Origin: Primulina eburnea
Taxonomy: Eukaryota; Streptophyta; Magnoliopsida; Lamiales; Gesneriaceae
DNA length: 64,000 bases
NCBI RefSeq assembly: GCF_022965805.1
Contig: NC_133101.1
Location: forward strand, 5,022,001 to 5,086,000
Reading direction: 5' to 3'
In this document: positions 1-12,367 of the stretch, one piece after another
Numbering within the stretch: the first letter of the stretch is position 1
Layout: the number at the start of each line of letters is the position of its first letter
The notes under the pieces: model-generated
What the model saw: the letters and a program-made list of their open reading frames with translations, nothing else
What the model was told of the DNA's origin: nothing
Database searches by the model: none
Position numbers and translations under genes: made by a program

Positions 1-921
1 TTCCAATCATATATCATCCTACCTTGGCAGTGTATCGTTGGATTAAAAATCGTTTTTCAAATTAAGCGCGAAATCGTTAAAACTTTGAAAATACGCAACG
101 TACCATAAAATAATCGAATCCACTTATTTTTCATGCATAAACAATGAAATAAAGCATATTATGATTTGTATGATGGTAAAAGAGTTTAAGAAACGTGCCT
201 TTACATTTATAACGCTCGATTATTCGATCTTCGGCGAGGGTGCGAAGTTGGACGATCGGACGACGAAGAACACAAGTCCCTTATATTTTCTCTTATTTTC
301 GAAAATCCGAATTATGTGTGCAAGGTGTTTCACGGCTGATGGAGGCTGAACTATGAGGTTTAGAAGACCTAAAACACTTATTTATAATTAAATTAACATG
401 TTAAATGGGCTTTGGTTTGGGCTTGCAAGCTTAAGGGTAATTGGGCCTACATAAATTAATTAAATTGGGCTCAATAATACTTAATTAATCAAATAATAAA
501 AGTTTATAAAATTAGTTTCCATAAAATAATATTTTTGATATTTTAAAATTCATTGTTTGCCCAAAACCGACTTCCCGGGAAAAATCGAGCTCGACTCGTA
601 AAATAATTCGAACTCCAACATTTTTAGAAAATTTAAATCATTTTTAATCATATTGGTAAGCCTTGTCATTAATTAATTAAAAATACATATCCTTGTCTTG
701 GTCGTCCCTGGTCTCCTTTCCCCTGCCTATTATCGAATATTCGTGTAAAAATCCTTAATTTCATGTAAACATGTCATATTATCATTTAATCATACAATCA
801 CATATTTAATCATATAATAAATATCATGCTAGCATTTAAAATCAATTAAATAAAACAATTAAGCAATTACAATAATTTTGCATGCATGCGATTTACGTAG
901 ATTGATTTTTCGAACGTTACA
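1..921 (-). mobile_element. Ty3-type LTR fragment, Tekay-like family, cut by window edge
   Basis: Read on the minus strand this begins TGTAACGTTCG at 921 and stays colinear with the first part of the LTR at 42300-45022. Shared landmarks are the string ATAATAGGCAGGGGAAAG (near 714-733 here, 42457-42475 there), the GGCCCAAT and AAGCCCA boxes, and the TTCGTCG...CGTTCGCCC-like stretch near 240-290. It is a related but diverged copy of the same LTR family in the opposite orientation. The rest of the LTR and any element body lie left of the window. It abuts a copia LTR fragment at 922. Confidence 0.75.
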
Positions 922-1752
922 CAGAGATTTATGGATGTTTGGAGATTTAAATACTCATACGTCACCCCTTCTGTCACAAAGATAGGATATGCACTAAAAG
1001 ACTTTGATCGATACAAAAATTGTACATACTCACTTCAGTTTGGACTTAACACTGCTAAAACTGAAACTCTTAGTTTAAACAATTTCTTACAGTTCTACGA
1101 CTGATCTTAGCAAAACTGATCTAGTTAAAGATCGAATGTAATACAAAATAGCTTGTGCTAGTTAGCTCGAAAATTAGCCTCAACTGCTACGAATAAATTT
1201 GATAAGCGTGAGCTTTTTAATCTTTGAGTATGAATAAATCTCAGCGGAGTAACAGCAAGCTTTTTGAGAATAGTTCGTGTATCATATTTTCTCGACTGCT
1301 CTTCTCGTCTATTTATAGGCTTCTCTTCCAATGGTAACATTAAATATAATTTCAATTCTTATATCCGTTGATTGCCACATCAATATTCTTCTGACATTCG
1401 TACACTATAGAATCTGAAATGTGGCGTTCCACTACGAGTTGCAGTCTGCTTTGTACTATTGTCGGTTGAACGGTTATGTCGTTTTCAACAACTGAAGACG
1501 TGTACAGCTGAATGATCAGCTGATAAGTAGTCGCTGTAAGGTCATAACTGAATATCTCATCTGATAAGTAGGCAGTTCTCTTTGTTAGTTCAGTTCAGCT
1601 GGTTTCAGTTACCTTTGATAATTTACGCGATATCCTCCAGTTAGGCAATCTGTCAGTCGAATGTTTAGATCAGTTTACTTCGGATTGTTTGATCAGTTAG
1701 TCCAATAAATTGATACTTAGTTTGTCACATCACCGAAATTTAGTTTCCAACA
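922..1752 (-). mobile_element. Sirevirus-type copia LTR fragment
   Basis: The minus strand starts TGTTGGAAACTAAATTTCGG at 1752 and aligns along its length with the LTR at 50866-51810. Shared blocks include GGATGTTTGGAGA, CACTAAAAGACTTTGATC and CAGTTTGGACTTAACACTG. The far end is missing and is replaced at 922 by the Ty3 LTR of the entry before. No coding region of the element remains. The 61-65 residue frames readable here are incidental. Confidence 0.75.
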
Positions 1753-2035
1753 TAATTAACAAAATCAATATTAATAGTAATATACAATAATAACTTAAAA
1801 TTAAATATAAAATAAACTAATATTATTTGTAGTTGACTTTGTGCTTTCTACATTTCACTTAATATATAAATATATAATTAATTTACAAACTCGAGTTCAA
1901 ATATTCATAGTCATATTTCTAACATGATTCATTATTTAATTTTTCCGTTTACCATTTTTTTAAAAGGAAAAGTACGATTTATTTTTTTAAAGGAAAAGCG
2001 TTTAAAATTGAAAATAATAATAATAATAAACAACC
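1753..2035. repeat. AT-rich segment found three times in the window (copy 1)
   Basis: The stretch with GTAGTTGACTTTGTGCTTTC, CACTTAATATATAAATATAT, AATTTACAAACTCGAGTTC and AAAATTGAAAATAATAATAA recurs almost unchanged at 45598-45890 and, more diverged and shorter, at 26935-27190. Copy 1 lies directly upstream of the cystatin-like gene at 2165, so it may be part of that gene's promoter region. The other copies have no readable gene behind them. All three end at transposable-element sequence. Confidence 0.7.
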
Positions 2036-2164
2036 CGTATATTTCTAGGTTTGGGCGTCGGAGAATCGGCGATTTTTCTTGTAATACTCGTCGTATGAAA
2101 TTTATGCTTCAGCTGTTTATAACTTCGCTATATTGAGAAAATTCATCGGAATTTGTGCGAGCAG

Positions 2165-4255
2165 ATGGATTCGGACCGTTGTTTTATAGGATATCGTCGG
2201 ATGGAAGAGGAAGAGTTGTCGTTGCCGCTGATGCGTCAAGTAATAGGGGATTTTTTTGTTGTTGAATAAATTGGGGATTTCTGTTTATCCCTATCAGTAT
2301 CGTTTATCGATTATTGAATATACCATTTGACAGATGTGTGATGTGTATGTGCGCACGCTATATCCTGGTACATTTGGTGGATCGAACACATTCCTTGCCG
2401 ACGAAGCTCTATATGCATTCAGAGATATTCCCGAATTAGCCCTAAACGCCTTCAACAGTGCCAAGGTTAGGCAAATACATTGACAGTCCTGATTATTTGA
2501 TGAACGCAATTAATTTCTTCCGGTTTGATTTGATTGATACAGGGGAGAAATTTCAAGCTTGTGAAGTTTATCAAGCTCAATCGCATTAACGCTCTATTTT
2601 ACTCCATGACTTTCGAGGCTAAGGAAGATGGAAGCGATGAGTATCTTCTTTTCCGAGCTGTTGTTAATTTGATAGGCACGGACAATGTATTGTTGTGTGA
2701 GATCAGGGTACGAACAATTCATTTCTATAATGCTTTGTTTGGATTCAATTTCATGCTGTCATTGTTTATGTTACACCTCTATCATTTGTGTAGTGTATGG
2801 ACTACCCTAAAATCCTAGTCATGCCAATGCAAACAAACTTAAATCGACTAAATATCTACCTCATGCCAAATGAAGTGATGGTGGTGGTGGTTTGCTTGTT
2901 TTAGTTGACCCGTTTTTAGCTATGTGAATTTGATCTGATTCAATCAAGTAGCTATGTGAATGATATTGAATGGTGAGAGCTGACATAGAAAACTATGCTT
3001 AGATACACCAGCAACTTCTTATGTAGGACATCAAATGGTGTGGTGATGCTGCTTGTGCACAGAAAGTAAATTGCATGAAGATTTTTTTTATTAAAAAGAA
3101 AAATTATGCGTGCGAGTATTGTGATGCTAGAGTGAGGCTACACGAGACTTTGTTTGGAGCGTAAAATAAATGTCCATTCAAGAAGATATGAATTATAGAG
3201 CAGATTCTAAATAGGTGAAACAGGAATATGTGTATCACCAAAACCAAGCCTTTTATCCAAATTTATTTTTTTTATTATTGGCACAAGAAGTTCACTTTTG
3301 TTGTATTTTTTAGGATGGTGATGAAAATAAGGATCTGGGTGACGACATTCTTTCCTCTGTTTGGCCATCTTTTCACTACATTTGGTATGTCTTCGGAAAT
3401 TTTTCTTTAACCAGTTACTTCTCTTTATTTTCTTGGGTATTTTTATGCTCTTGCTTAATGATCACAATGATGATGAAGGCATCAAAGTGTTCTATTCTTT
3501 GCCTCAGTTTGTGACCTGGTAATTTGATGCAGTGGGAGATTGATGCTTCATCTTATCCTTATATTCTTGTCTCCTAGATACCATGGCTTTATTTATTTAT
3601 TTTTTTTATATTTGGTTAGGATTGGATTTGTTTCTTAATTCTCCTTTGGTTTTGAAGTACTAGATTAGGTGGTGTTATTATTATCTGGCTTTTGTTCTTT
3701 CTTTTGGTGACTTGTTTCGGTATCAATAAAATTTAGCACTTTGCAAGTGTTGCCCACGGGGTGTTTCCAGATCAGTGTCCATCATAATTACCTTCAAATT
3801 TTCATATTACTTGATTCCGATTTGAAGTCATGAGTTGTGGCCTAACAAGTAATAACTATCTTCGAATTTTCATATTCTGTTTCCAACTTCAAGTCCTTGT
3901 TTGTGATGGTTCTGACATTTGATTATGCTCTCAGCTTACTTCCAAGGCTACTTGTTTAATGAACATTCCTTTCTTCCTTATGTTACACTGTTTCTTTAGC
4001 GCAATTGCCATTATGCATTATCCGTCTCTTTTAAGATGCAGTGTATTTTTAGAAGTTCTTTCTTTCTTATACACTTCTTTTTCTGTTTTCTTTTTGTTCG
4101 AATTTGAAAGCTTTAAACATGAACGTGGCGAATGCCACTCTACCGATGGTTCACTCGGTGGCAAATGCGACTACGCTGTTGGTTCAAGTCGTGGTAAATG
4201 TATGTGTGTGGTTTGTTCTGCTCACAAGGATAAAAGAATGACCACCATCAAATGA
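2165..4255 (+). CDS. cystatin/monellin-fold protein, five exons
   Basis: Inferred exons are 2165-2239, 2334-2465, 2543-2707, 3314-3384 and 4111-4255. All junctions are GT-AG and the phases are consistent, giving about 195 residues. Exons 2-3 hold the recognisable part: ALNAFNSAKG followed by NFKLVKFIKLNRI and YSMTFEAKEDG, the helix-strand pattern of plant cystatin-like proteins. The inhibitory QxVxG loop of true phytocystatins is absent, so protease inhibition is uncertain. Exon 4 is acidic (DGDENKDLGDD). Exon 5 is a short Cys-rich tail with seven Cys, including CMCVVC. No signal peptide is visible. The 3' part from about 2922 is duplicated downstream of the papain-like gene at 17-18 kb. The last acceptor (GAAAG) is weak, so the tail could be spliced differently. 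The gene model is inference; the cystatin-like core is read directly. Confidence 0.6.
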
Positions 4256-4660
4256 AGTCCAAGTTTGTCACTTTTGAGGATTATGAGGAGTGAATGGATA
4301 TTCTGTGTTATTTTATGCATTTGAGTGTTGTGTTAGTACCGGCCTAATGCTGAATTGATTTTATAATATGTTTTAGGATGTAAATTTACGTTATTATATA
4401 TATATATATATATATTATCTATTAATATATATATATATATATATGTATGTATATATTTTTAAAAAAACACAGATGTATATAAAATAGCTTTTAACTAAAC
4501 TAAAATTAACTTTAGGTAACAATTTTTATTATATCTCAGTATTTCCATAAATACTAGATATTGTAAGAAGTGAAAGAGATTTTAATTGGTAATTTGAGTA
4601 ATAGATGATATAACATAGTTAATTTACTAAATATAAATATGTAGGAGGAATTGTAGGAGG
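2922..4660. repeat. segmental duplication, copy A
   Basis: Intron 3 to the 3' flank of the cystatin-like gene matches 18669-20175 with few differences, and the match continues after a copia insertion at 26337-26570. Examples are GTGGTGATGCTGCTTGTGCAC, the exon 4 and exon 5 sequences, and TCAGTATTTCCATAAATAC in the downstream flank. Copy A has no insertion and so preserves the empty target site (ATCTATTAATATA near 4419-4431). Confidence 0.85.
4396..4446. repeat. (TA)n microsatellite
   Basis: Two TA runs separated by TTATCTATTAA lie in the 3' flank of the cystatin-like gene. The copy B equivalent is the insertion site of the copia at 20176-26336. Confidence 0.9.
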
Positions 4661-4679
4661 AAGTGAAAGAGATTTTAAT

Positions 4680-4735
4680 CGGTATTTTTTTCGGTACGGT
4701 AATTTCGGTATATCGAAATTTTCGGTATTTTTTCT
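4680..4735. repeat. CGGTA/TTTCGGTAT palindromic minisatellite
   Basis: Reiterated TTCGGTA and TATCGAAATTTTCGG units form imperfect inverted repeats. Their origin is not known to me; they may be a small transposon remnant. Confidence 0.6.
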
Positions 4736-4739
4736 CATT

Positions 4740-5229
4740 CCTAATCTAAAGCACACACAATACGTGTGTAACCCAATGAATATTTTTGTTTTTGGAATAT
4801 TAGATTTAGTTAGGATATTATATAAAACCGATAATGTATGATGTTTTATGATAATAAAATAAATAATTTTATAAACATCAACCTATTTATTTTGTCATAA
4901 AAATATAATCAACTAAAATATAAAAAAATGAAAATAATAACGAAGCAAAAATCATAATCACCAAAATCAGATCAAACGAACATTTTTTTATTAGGTCAAC
5001 TTCTTTTGAGATCCCGATATAATTTTATTCTCTAAATTCTGAATTATCACAATATTGGATTATATTAATCATAAATTATCACTTAAATAGATTTTACAAA
5101 CTCTAGCTAAATATATAAAAAAACACATAAATTGTACCAAAAACATTGCATTCATTCTTGCATCATGGATCTTACAAAAGACTAAAAATTTGCTAAAAGT
5201 TTTAATAATTATTTCGAACGTTCTCCAAA
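4740..5229. other. AT-rich intergenic, nothing recognised
   Basis: Low-complexity AT-rich sequence with no frame longer than about 50 codons and no motif I can name. It separates the cystatin-like gene from the SPH pseudogene pair. Confidence 0.6.
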
Positions 5230-5248
5230 CAAAACATACAGATTCACC

Positions 5249-5603
5249 AAAAAATATGAAGTTGTAGTTGCCAACAATCTTCCTCCGAACTCACCATCGC
5301 TTTTGGTGCATTGTGCTTCCAAAAATGATGATCTCGGATATCATACGCTCTACAAGGATGGAGAATTCCGCTTCAGCTTTTGCGCAAATCTCTTCTTTAG
5401 AACCGTATTCTTCTGTCATCTTTGGTGATAAAAAAGACCTCTCTTTCGAAGTTTTCAATAATACACTTCTTCATATCAACTGTTTAGACGTGTGCTATTG
5501 GCAAGTATCCGGCGATGGTATCTACTATTCGAGATCGTTTCCTTTATATAGCCCGGAGAAAGTGATGGACTGGCCGAAGATGCCCCAAGCTCTTGCACCC
5601 TGA
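5249..5603 (+). pseudogene. S-protein homologue (SPH / self-incompatibility S1 family), copy 1
   Basis: From about 5249 a frame reads EVVVANNLPPNSPSLLVHC, then SKNDDLGYHTLYKDGEFRFS and TVFFCHLW, which are hallmarks of the small secreted S1 family. At 5423-5428 it hits stops. The family sequence continues in another frame from 5427 (GDKKDLSFEVFN...CYWQVSGDGIYYS). A short deletion where the conserved Trp-Trp/Gly lies explains the shift. No convincing signal-peptide exon sits directly upstream. Intact SPH proteins are roughly 120-150 residues with conserved Cys pairs; this copy retains VHC, CHLW and CYW. Plant SPH proteins are secreted signalling-type proteins of mostly unknown role. Confidence 0.75.
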
Positions 5604-6192
5604 TCGACCATTTCATGATTTTATGTGCGTAAGAATATGTAAAATTATACTTGATGAAGATAATAAATTTTAAAATAATATATCTCCCTCTAATCTGATT
5701 TGTAGAGAGATTTCATGAATTATACCAAGTACATGTTTCACTTTAGCTTCTGGCTTGGTTTTACGACTCTTTTTTTTTTGTCATATCTGGTGGGGTGAAA
5801 AAGACGATAGTTTTCGACATTATCAAGTACAAATTTTTTTATACCTAGCCATGCTATTGCAAAAAGACATATAACCACTTTCAAAGTTTAAAATTCCTGG
5901 CCTGAATAAATTTATTTTTATTTGATAAACAATTTATTTATTTTTAAATTACATTTATAAAAAAATTTAACCAGAAATGTATTGGAAATTATGGCAATCT
6001 TGATTGCTAAAGTATTTAAATAAAATTTCCAGTATTACCAGGAAAATGTTATATAGTTAGTTTTTAAATTAAACGATTAAGATTGTATTTCATTGATAAT
6101 TCACCACTTGAAATCAGAACTTAGATTGTATATTTTTATTATAATTAATTGCATCGATATATTTAAATTTCCTAAAATTTGGATAATTCACC

Positions 6193-6600
6193 ATGTTTCA
6201 GTTTCTGATCGTTTGTGTTCTATTCTTCTCCCTCCAAGCAATGGGATTGTTCGAAGAAAAATGTTCTCACAAAAAGATATCGAGTCATAATTGCCAACGA
6301 GGTCCCCATGAATTTTAAGCCGATGTAGGCACATGTTTTCTCCGGGGACAACGATCTCGAATACTATACTCTCCACATAAATCAGAATTTCACCTTTAGC
6401 TTCTGTGCGGGTTTCAAAACCGATCGAGTTCTTCTGTCATCTCTTGTGGGATAAGAAGCAAGCTAAATTCGACCTTTTCAAAACGGAGAAGTTGATATAT
6501 GCTCGGTGGGAAGATGTATGCTATTGGGGCGTGCGAGCTGATGGCATATATTATTCACCTTCTTATCCTTCGGAACCACAAAAGAAAGTATTCACTTTTG
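6193..6600 (+). pseudogene. S-protein homologue (SPH / S1 family), copy 2
   Basis: The start MFQFLIVCVLFFSLQAMG at about 6193 looks like a secretory signal peptide. It is followed by a decayed body: fragments matching ANEVP, NDLEYYTLHINQNFTFSFC and FFCHLLWDKKQAKFDLF, then CYWGVRADGIYYS near 6518-6550. At least three frame changes and a stop break it. It is the same family and strand as the copy 0.9 kb upstream, so the pair looks like an old tandem duplication, both copies dead. Copy 2 keeps the N-terminus that copy 1 lacks. Confidence 0.7.
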
Positions 6601-6749
6601 GTTTGTGGTCTTATAAGTTAGGTTATTGGTTTGGTTTCTGGTCATTTTTTGTCGAACTTGTGACACGACGCTTGAAAAGACTGACGTGTCATGTGACATC
6701 GAGACATATTGACATGGTCGACGTAATATCAGTACTCGTAAAAAAATGA

Positions 6750-9154
6750 ATTAAAGATCAAAACACAACCTAATTTAAAAGACCAAAATTGAATACTTAC
6801 ATGACCAAAACACAAAATAGACACACTTACATGATTATTTTGGCTATTATCCCTATATATACGTGCGGTATTTTAACAAAAATAAATCTAGCTATTCACA
6901 ATATATTAAGATAAATAAATGGAGAAATTTGACGAAATAGAAAAACAAAAAATATTATTGCAATGCCGATTTTTTCTCACCGATAATTAATAAGTATTGT
7001 CATTACTTGTCAATTATTTATATAACCATTATTTACTATTTTTTCCCCTAGAAAACCACATCCCTCAAATTTAACTTATTTATCTTATCTTAAATTAAAA
7101 GTGATAATGACTATAATGGTTAATGATGGCCAAAATTGATTAATAATTGCATAAAAATATAAAACCATTAAAATTATTGATAGCATATTGATCTGATATC
7201 AAAATATTGAATTCGAGACGAATTCTCGTGCTCGATACCTAATTGATATACATATTGTTTATTCTATCACTCTCTTCCATAAATAAAAAGAATTGAATGC
7301 TCATGTATTGAATCTACATGAAAAATGTCACTGGAGGCAAGTAAATGTTCAAAACGAGCTTATGTACACATTTCCACTAATCCTATGCTATATCTTATTG
7401 AGATATGGTCAATATATCTTGTAGACTATAATAACTCTTCAAATCCCCTCCTTAAATTACATCAATTACAAAATTTATTTAATTTCCACTAAGAATTTAC
7501 AATATTTAGAATGTGAAATTTATTGGAAGAAGACCATAAATTACACATGATTGATAACTTAGTAAAAATAATTTTATAATATATGAATGAATGATATCTT
7601 TTATTTTCTTTGTTAATTATGTTGAGATCGAATTCTATTAAACTAATAGCTAAATAGTTGGCAATAGTTTATTTTCATATGATATATCGATTTGATTAAA
7701 CTGAGGTCTAAATTATAGTCAGTCCACTAAATCATGGGAATTAAATCATATGGTTTTAGGCTTGCGATTTACTTTATTCACATATACTTTTTCAGTACAC
7801 CATCAGAACCGGAAAGGCTCACATGAAGCTTCCCGCTTCATCAAGTTAAGGAGACCAGATATGCACGAATGAGTATCCAAATTTCCACCTTGAATGAGTA
7901 TATGATTTGATCATATGCATGAACCAAATATTTATAGTTGGGAATGAAGCAAGGGAGTGCTGCATTATGGTGCGGGTAAATTGATTATTTTTCTTTAACA
8001 TTCTTTTCCATAAATTCTAAATTCTGACCTTGCAAGGGAACGCTTAGGTTTGACTAATTGGGTGTTAAACTTAATACTTGTGAGTCGATTCTTGGTCACA
8101 ATACGAGAAACACATGGTTGGGGTGAAACAATTTCAAAGTCTACTGTTTTTCCCAAAGGTTAAAATGGCACGAAGACGAAACACGATCATCTTTCCATTT
8201 AATTTATGAAGCATTCAATAAAACTTAGTTATTTCTGTACTGCATTGTTTTCAAAGAAATGCAAAACAAGAGCATTGCTCTAAACTTGACAATTTTGACT
8301 TACTAGAGAGTTTGCTTAACCTTTGAGGGGAATCAAACTTCATTTTCTGAAATGCTGATGTAAAGCTTGTCTATTGAGCAAAAGTGGCTAAAGTCCCTGC
8401 TATGTTTCATGCAGATAAATGTTCCAAGCAACAAAAAAGACAAATTAAACATGATAGCTGTGTGTCTATTGATAGAGAAGAACATTTAATACTTTTTGTT
8501 TTCGACACTATTCTTCTTGGCTGCAAAATCAGACATGATTGAAGTTACGCCTCTAACGTAGTTGGATATTTGTTTCTGCTTCAGATGATTGGGAAATATG
8601 TATTGTTTTAATGAGACGGTGTAATTTGTTTAGTCAGTATAGTAATGTAGGCTCTAAATTAATACCATGTTGAGTAGGTTTTTTTTTCCCAAACTGTCAG
8701 TTTGAATGCCCAACAACTGTCTGATGGGATCGTGATGATTTTAAAATACTTAATTGAAGTATCAACTGCTAATTTACAGTTGTTTATATATGCCGATTAT
8801 TATTTACATAGCTTTGTATGTCATTTGAGTTTCTTTTTCTATTAGCAGAGTAGCTGTAAACAGCAAAGTTCATATTCATTGGAAGGGAGCTGGTGAAATG
8901 GTTTTTTTTGCTTTTAGTTATAGCGATTCGCACGTGTTCTGAAATTTGAAATGATAAAAACCCACTCAAAATGCATAGGTAACTTGTATTTTGTTTCGGG
9001 GATTATTTTAGTCAAGCATATAGTAGGGGAGAGATGTGAACAATTGTGCTGACAAACTGTGCAGCATACTCTGTTAAGATTATCTGCTTTATCATAGTAA
9101 TATCATGGTTTGACGTTTTGATATTAATAAAGTTATTATGGTATTTCTTTAAAG
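6750..9154. other. AT-rich intergenic, nothing recognised
   Basis: About 2.4 kb without a convincing coding frame, structural RNA or terminal repeat. The short minus-strand frame at 8784-8969 has no recognisable motif. Part of this stretch may be decayed introns of the Ca2+-ATPase copy whose one readable exon follows at 9155. Confidence 0.5.
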
Positions 9155-9302
9155 GTACTATTGGTAATATGACAGCAAGAAGTTTGAAATGCGTCGCCTT
9201 GGCTTACAGAAAGTGTGAACGACAAGGTTCCCATAGATGAAGAACAGCTGACACACCTTACCAGAAGGTGATCTTGTTTTACTGGCTAGTTTCAGCATTA
9301 AG
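9155..9302 (+). pseudogene. decayed exon of a plasma-membrane P-type Ca2+-ATPase (ACA8/ACA10-like)
   Basis: Between a TTTAAAG acceptor-like site and a GTAGTG donor-like site the reading is NMTARSLKCVALAYRKCE, then a 1-2 nt frameshift near 9222, then VPIDEEQLTHL and EGDLVLLASFSIK. This matches the nucleotide-binding-domain block of autoinhibited Ca2+-ATPases, which usually reads AARSLRCVAIAYR...DEEQL...LPEDDLVLLAIVGIK. No neighbouring exon of the pump was recognised. It is therefore a fragment or a very decayed copy with no function as an ATPase. Confidence 0.65.
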
Positions 9303-11940
9303 GTAGTGCTTTACCTAAAGATTTTTTTACTGTTATTGATACTAGAAGGATAGCATCCTATTCCATGTTCTATTCAAATCACATTTTAAATGACTGCATG
9401 GGCAAATTCTTGTTAAACATTGTTTTGTCCTCCTCAATCAATAATGTTGTGCATTTATTTTTTGAACGAACATATGGACGTAAAATCCTCTCGTATTTTT
9501 GCGCTTTAATGTACTCGAAGGATAATGCATATAATTTGGTGAAGCCAAAAGAATGGTATAATGGGTATCTTGCAAGTGAAAAGTCTCCCTTTTATGTTAG
9601 GAATTATAACAATGTCAATGATGATGATACTAGTGATCATATTCATAGATGATAGATAAAGGATTTTTTTAATGATAGATGATGGTGTACGTTTTTAACT
9701 GGCAGACTGTATATCAAGCTGTAGTCTCCTTGGTTTTCAACTTAATGCGGCATAACCATGCATTCTCAACTTGAAGAATCATGCGACGGAACATGCCAAC
9801 GTTGTGAAGAGTACGGTACTGATATTGAACACATTTGTACTGCATCAAGTCGGTCCAATCTAGGATCAAATAACATCACAAGAATTGTTCAATTACCATG
9901 CGTTACCAACTACTAGAATAATCTATCAATTTCACCTTTCCATGCATTGGTTTTCAAAGAGATCAAAGCTCGATAACAAGAAGAAACGAATGTCTTCGTC
10001 AGAGGTCTCACTGGAATTGTGGAATGTACACTTAAAGGTGAGAGCCAGTACTTTCTTCGGTTTCGACCTTAAAAATCTCTCATTATTAGCACTAATTAAC
10101 GAACTCTTTTTTGTCACCAGATGATTATTATCGACTTCCTAGGGAAATTGATCTAAACCGTCAAGCTTAATTTGCCTATTCACGATCATTTTAAGGTATG
10201 TGCATTTGCTTTATTCCAGTTGACATGCCCAAAATACATGCATATTTTGTGCTACCTGCGACTCATAATTAGCATAATCGCTTGTTGTAGTGATCACTTG
10301 TTTGTTTGTCGTAGCCGGCCTCTTGTTGCTGCAGGCAATTTGCTTCCAGCTCCAAAAACACCTGCAGCCAAGGTCCTCATAAAACTAAACCAACGATGGA
10401 CGATTGCTGTTGTAGCTCTAGCTTATAGCTTTATATATGCACTGCGCATGCCCATTTATATGCTAGTGACCTTTCGCATGCGTTTCGTGTTTGTCCATGT
10501 TTTCTTTGTAATTAAATTGATTTATATTGAAATGAGGGTTATACCATAATTATAAAATATAGTGAATGACTAAAATGTAATTTGAAATAATGAATTTGAA
10601 AGAAAATTGAAAAAATAAATAAAATGTGTGTAAAGAATGAAACCTATATATGATATGTTGTGAAAAAAAAATCATTTTCACTTAGCTACAAAGTCTATGA
10701 ATTAAAAACTCGACACTTTATTAATATATAGTAAAATAAAAACAGACCATGACACCAAGTCTTTTGGCTCTATTAGATGAAAACTTATTATATTGTAAGA
10801 ATTAATAGCTTCCTGTGAAATTAATTAATAAAAAATGGATGGATGATCATCCAATGCTTTTGAATTTCAAATATATTAATGCATAGTAGTTGTTTAATTG
10901 TGTTGAAAATATATACTTGATATCTAGTTATTAAAAAATTAATAGACTTTGAGAGTAATTATCGTATATTATATGAAGTTGTTCGTCATTACACAAAATA
11001 AATTATAGTTTTAACAAATATTATTAGAAAACTCATAAATTAATGAAAATGTAATTAATATGACCGAATAAATGAATTATTAACCTAAAACCTTTATATT
11101 TGTCCTGCAAGATTATTCTCTCGAGCGTCTTGAATTATTATCTTAAACTATAGATTTTAACATTTGAAAAAAATTCATTTATAAAAAATTTTATGCTGTT
11201 AGTGACGAAGAATTTTTATTAAAAAAAATTATAGTCTTTATAACTAAATTTCTTACCAACAACGAGCTTTCATTACTGTATTAAAAATCTGCATTACTTA
11301 CATTTTAATTCATACTTTTTATTAATATATATTCATATTAAACAATTCGATGTAAACTTGTTGGAAAAACGTCAAATTTGCACCATGATCGATCACCTTT
11401 AGGATGCAGCATTACTTAACAGGAAACAACAAATCATTAATTAGCTCAGAAGTTAAGTTATGATTTTATTTGGCATTGAATTAAATAAATAAAAATATTT
11501 AATCATTTACTCTCTCCTTCCTACATATCAAACCTCATGTATGTTTCCAAACAAATTAAGAAAATATTTGAGAAATCAAATTTTTCAAAGAGATTTCCCA
11601 TTTTACCTATTATTTAATGAATGCTTTAGTAATTAAATGAACAAATTGGTAATATATAAAAGAAGCAAATTAAATAAAGGAAATTTGTTCAACCTAAATA
11701 TATTTGACAAATGAAGTACCATATGAACCACTAATTAAAAAACAAAACTAAGAGTATAATATTTTTTTCGAAAAATTATCATCTAGGTTTAGGATATTAT
11801 TAATTTTATGGAGTTCAATCAATAAATAATAAAATAATAAAATAAGTTAGAGTAGGCCTTTTTGATTTTTGTTATATTATAATTATAATTGTACTATCAA
11901 AACCATATTCCCTCGTCTGAGAAAACTTTTTCCTGCACCA
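9303..11940. other. intergenic with several unassigned short frames
   Basis: Short plus-strand frames occur at 9365-9652, 9759-9917 (52 residues, CDGTCQRCEEYG Cys pairs), 9885-10124 and 10310-10549 (contains LLPAPKTPAAKVLIKLNQRW). None has a motif I can name and they do not chain into a convincing spliced gene. From 10550 to 11940 the sequence is AT-rich and I see nothing in it. Confidence 0.4.
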
Positions 11941-11951
11941 CTACACTGCTG

Positions 11952-11983
11952 CTCCTCTCCTCTCCTCTCCTCTCCTCTCCTCC
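11952..11983 (+). repeat. (CTCCT)n microsatellite
   Basis: About six CTCCT units in a pyrimidine-rich tract, of a kind often seen in plant 5' leaders. A donor-like GACAG/GTAAGTCAC lies about 270 bp downstream at 12248-12257. Confidence 0.9.
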
Positions 11984-12089
11984 CGTACTTTTCACATTTC
12001 TCGCCTCTGTCCTTCTGCAGACGATGAAGACGACGACGTTCGCACATCTTAGTTTCTTTTATAAAAACTATTCACTACTGGGGCACCAA

Positions 12090-12226
12090 TACTATTCACT
12101 TGGGCACCATCGCCGTGATAGAGGCTTTCCATTTTCGAAATACTATTCACTTGGGCACCATTGGCGCCGTGAGAGAGGCTTTCCATTTTCGAAAGGCGCC
12201 GTCAGAGAGGCTTTCCATTTTCGAAA
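12090..12226 (+). repeat. 51-54 bp tandem repeat, 2.6 copies
   Basis: Units at 12090-12140 and 12141-12194 and a partial unit at 12195-12226 share TACTATTCACTTGGGCACCA and GAGGCTTTCCATTTTCGAAA. The repeat keeps one reading frame open but there is no sign it is translated. Confidence 0.85.
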
Positions 12227-12367
12227 TCTGCTTTTGCTCAATGGGTGACAGGTAAGTCACGAAATTAAATTTGTTTTTCTTTTTTGGAATAGCAATATTA
12301 GAAACGAAAGAAGAAAAAATCTCGGTTATTATTTTTCCCAAATGAACTCAAAGAGAGTGTTATGAAC

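Noticed and set aside
9365..10549. Chain of plus-strand frames as a spliced gene
   Set aside because: No consistent splice phases, no recognisable domain and no convincing codon use; reported only as unassigned frames.
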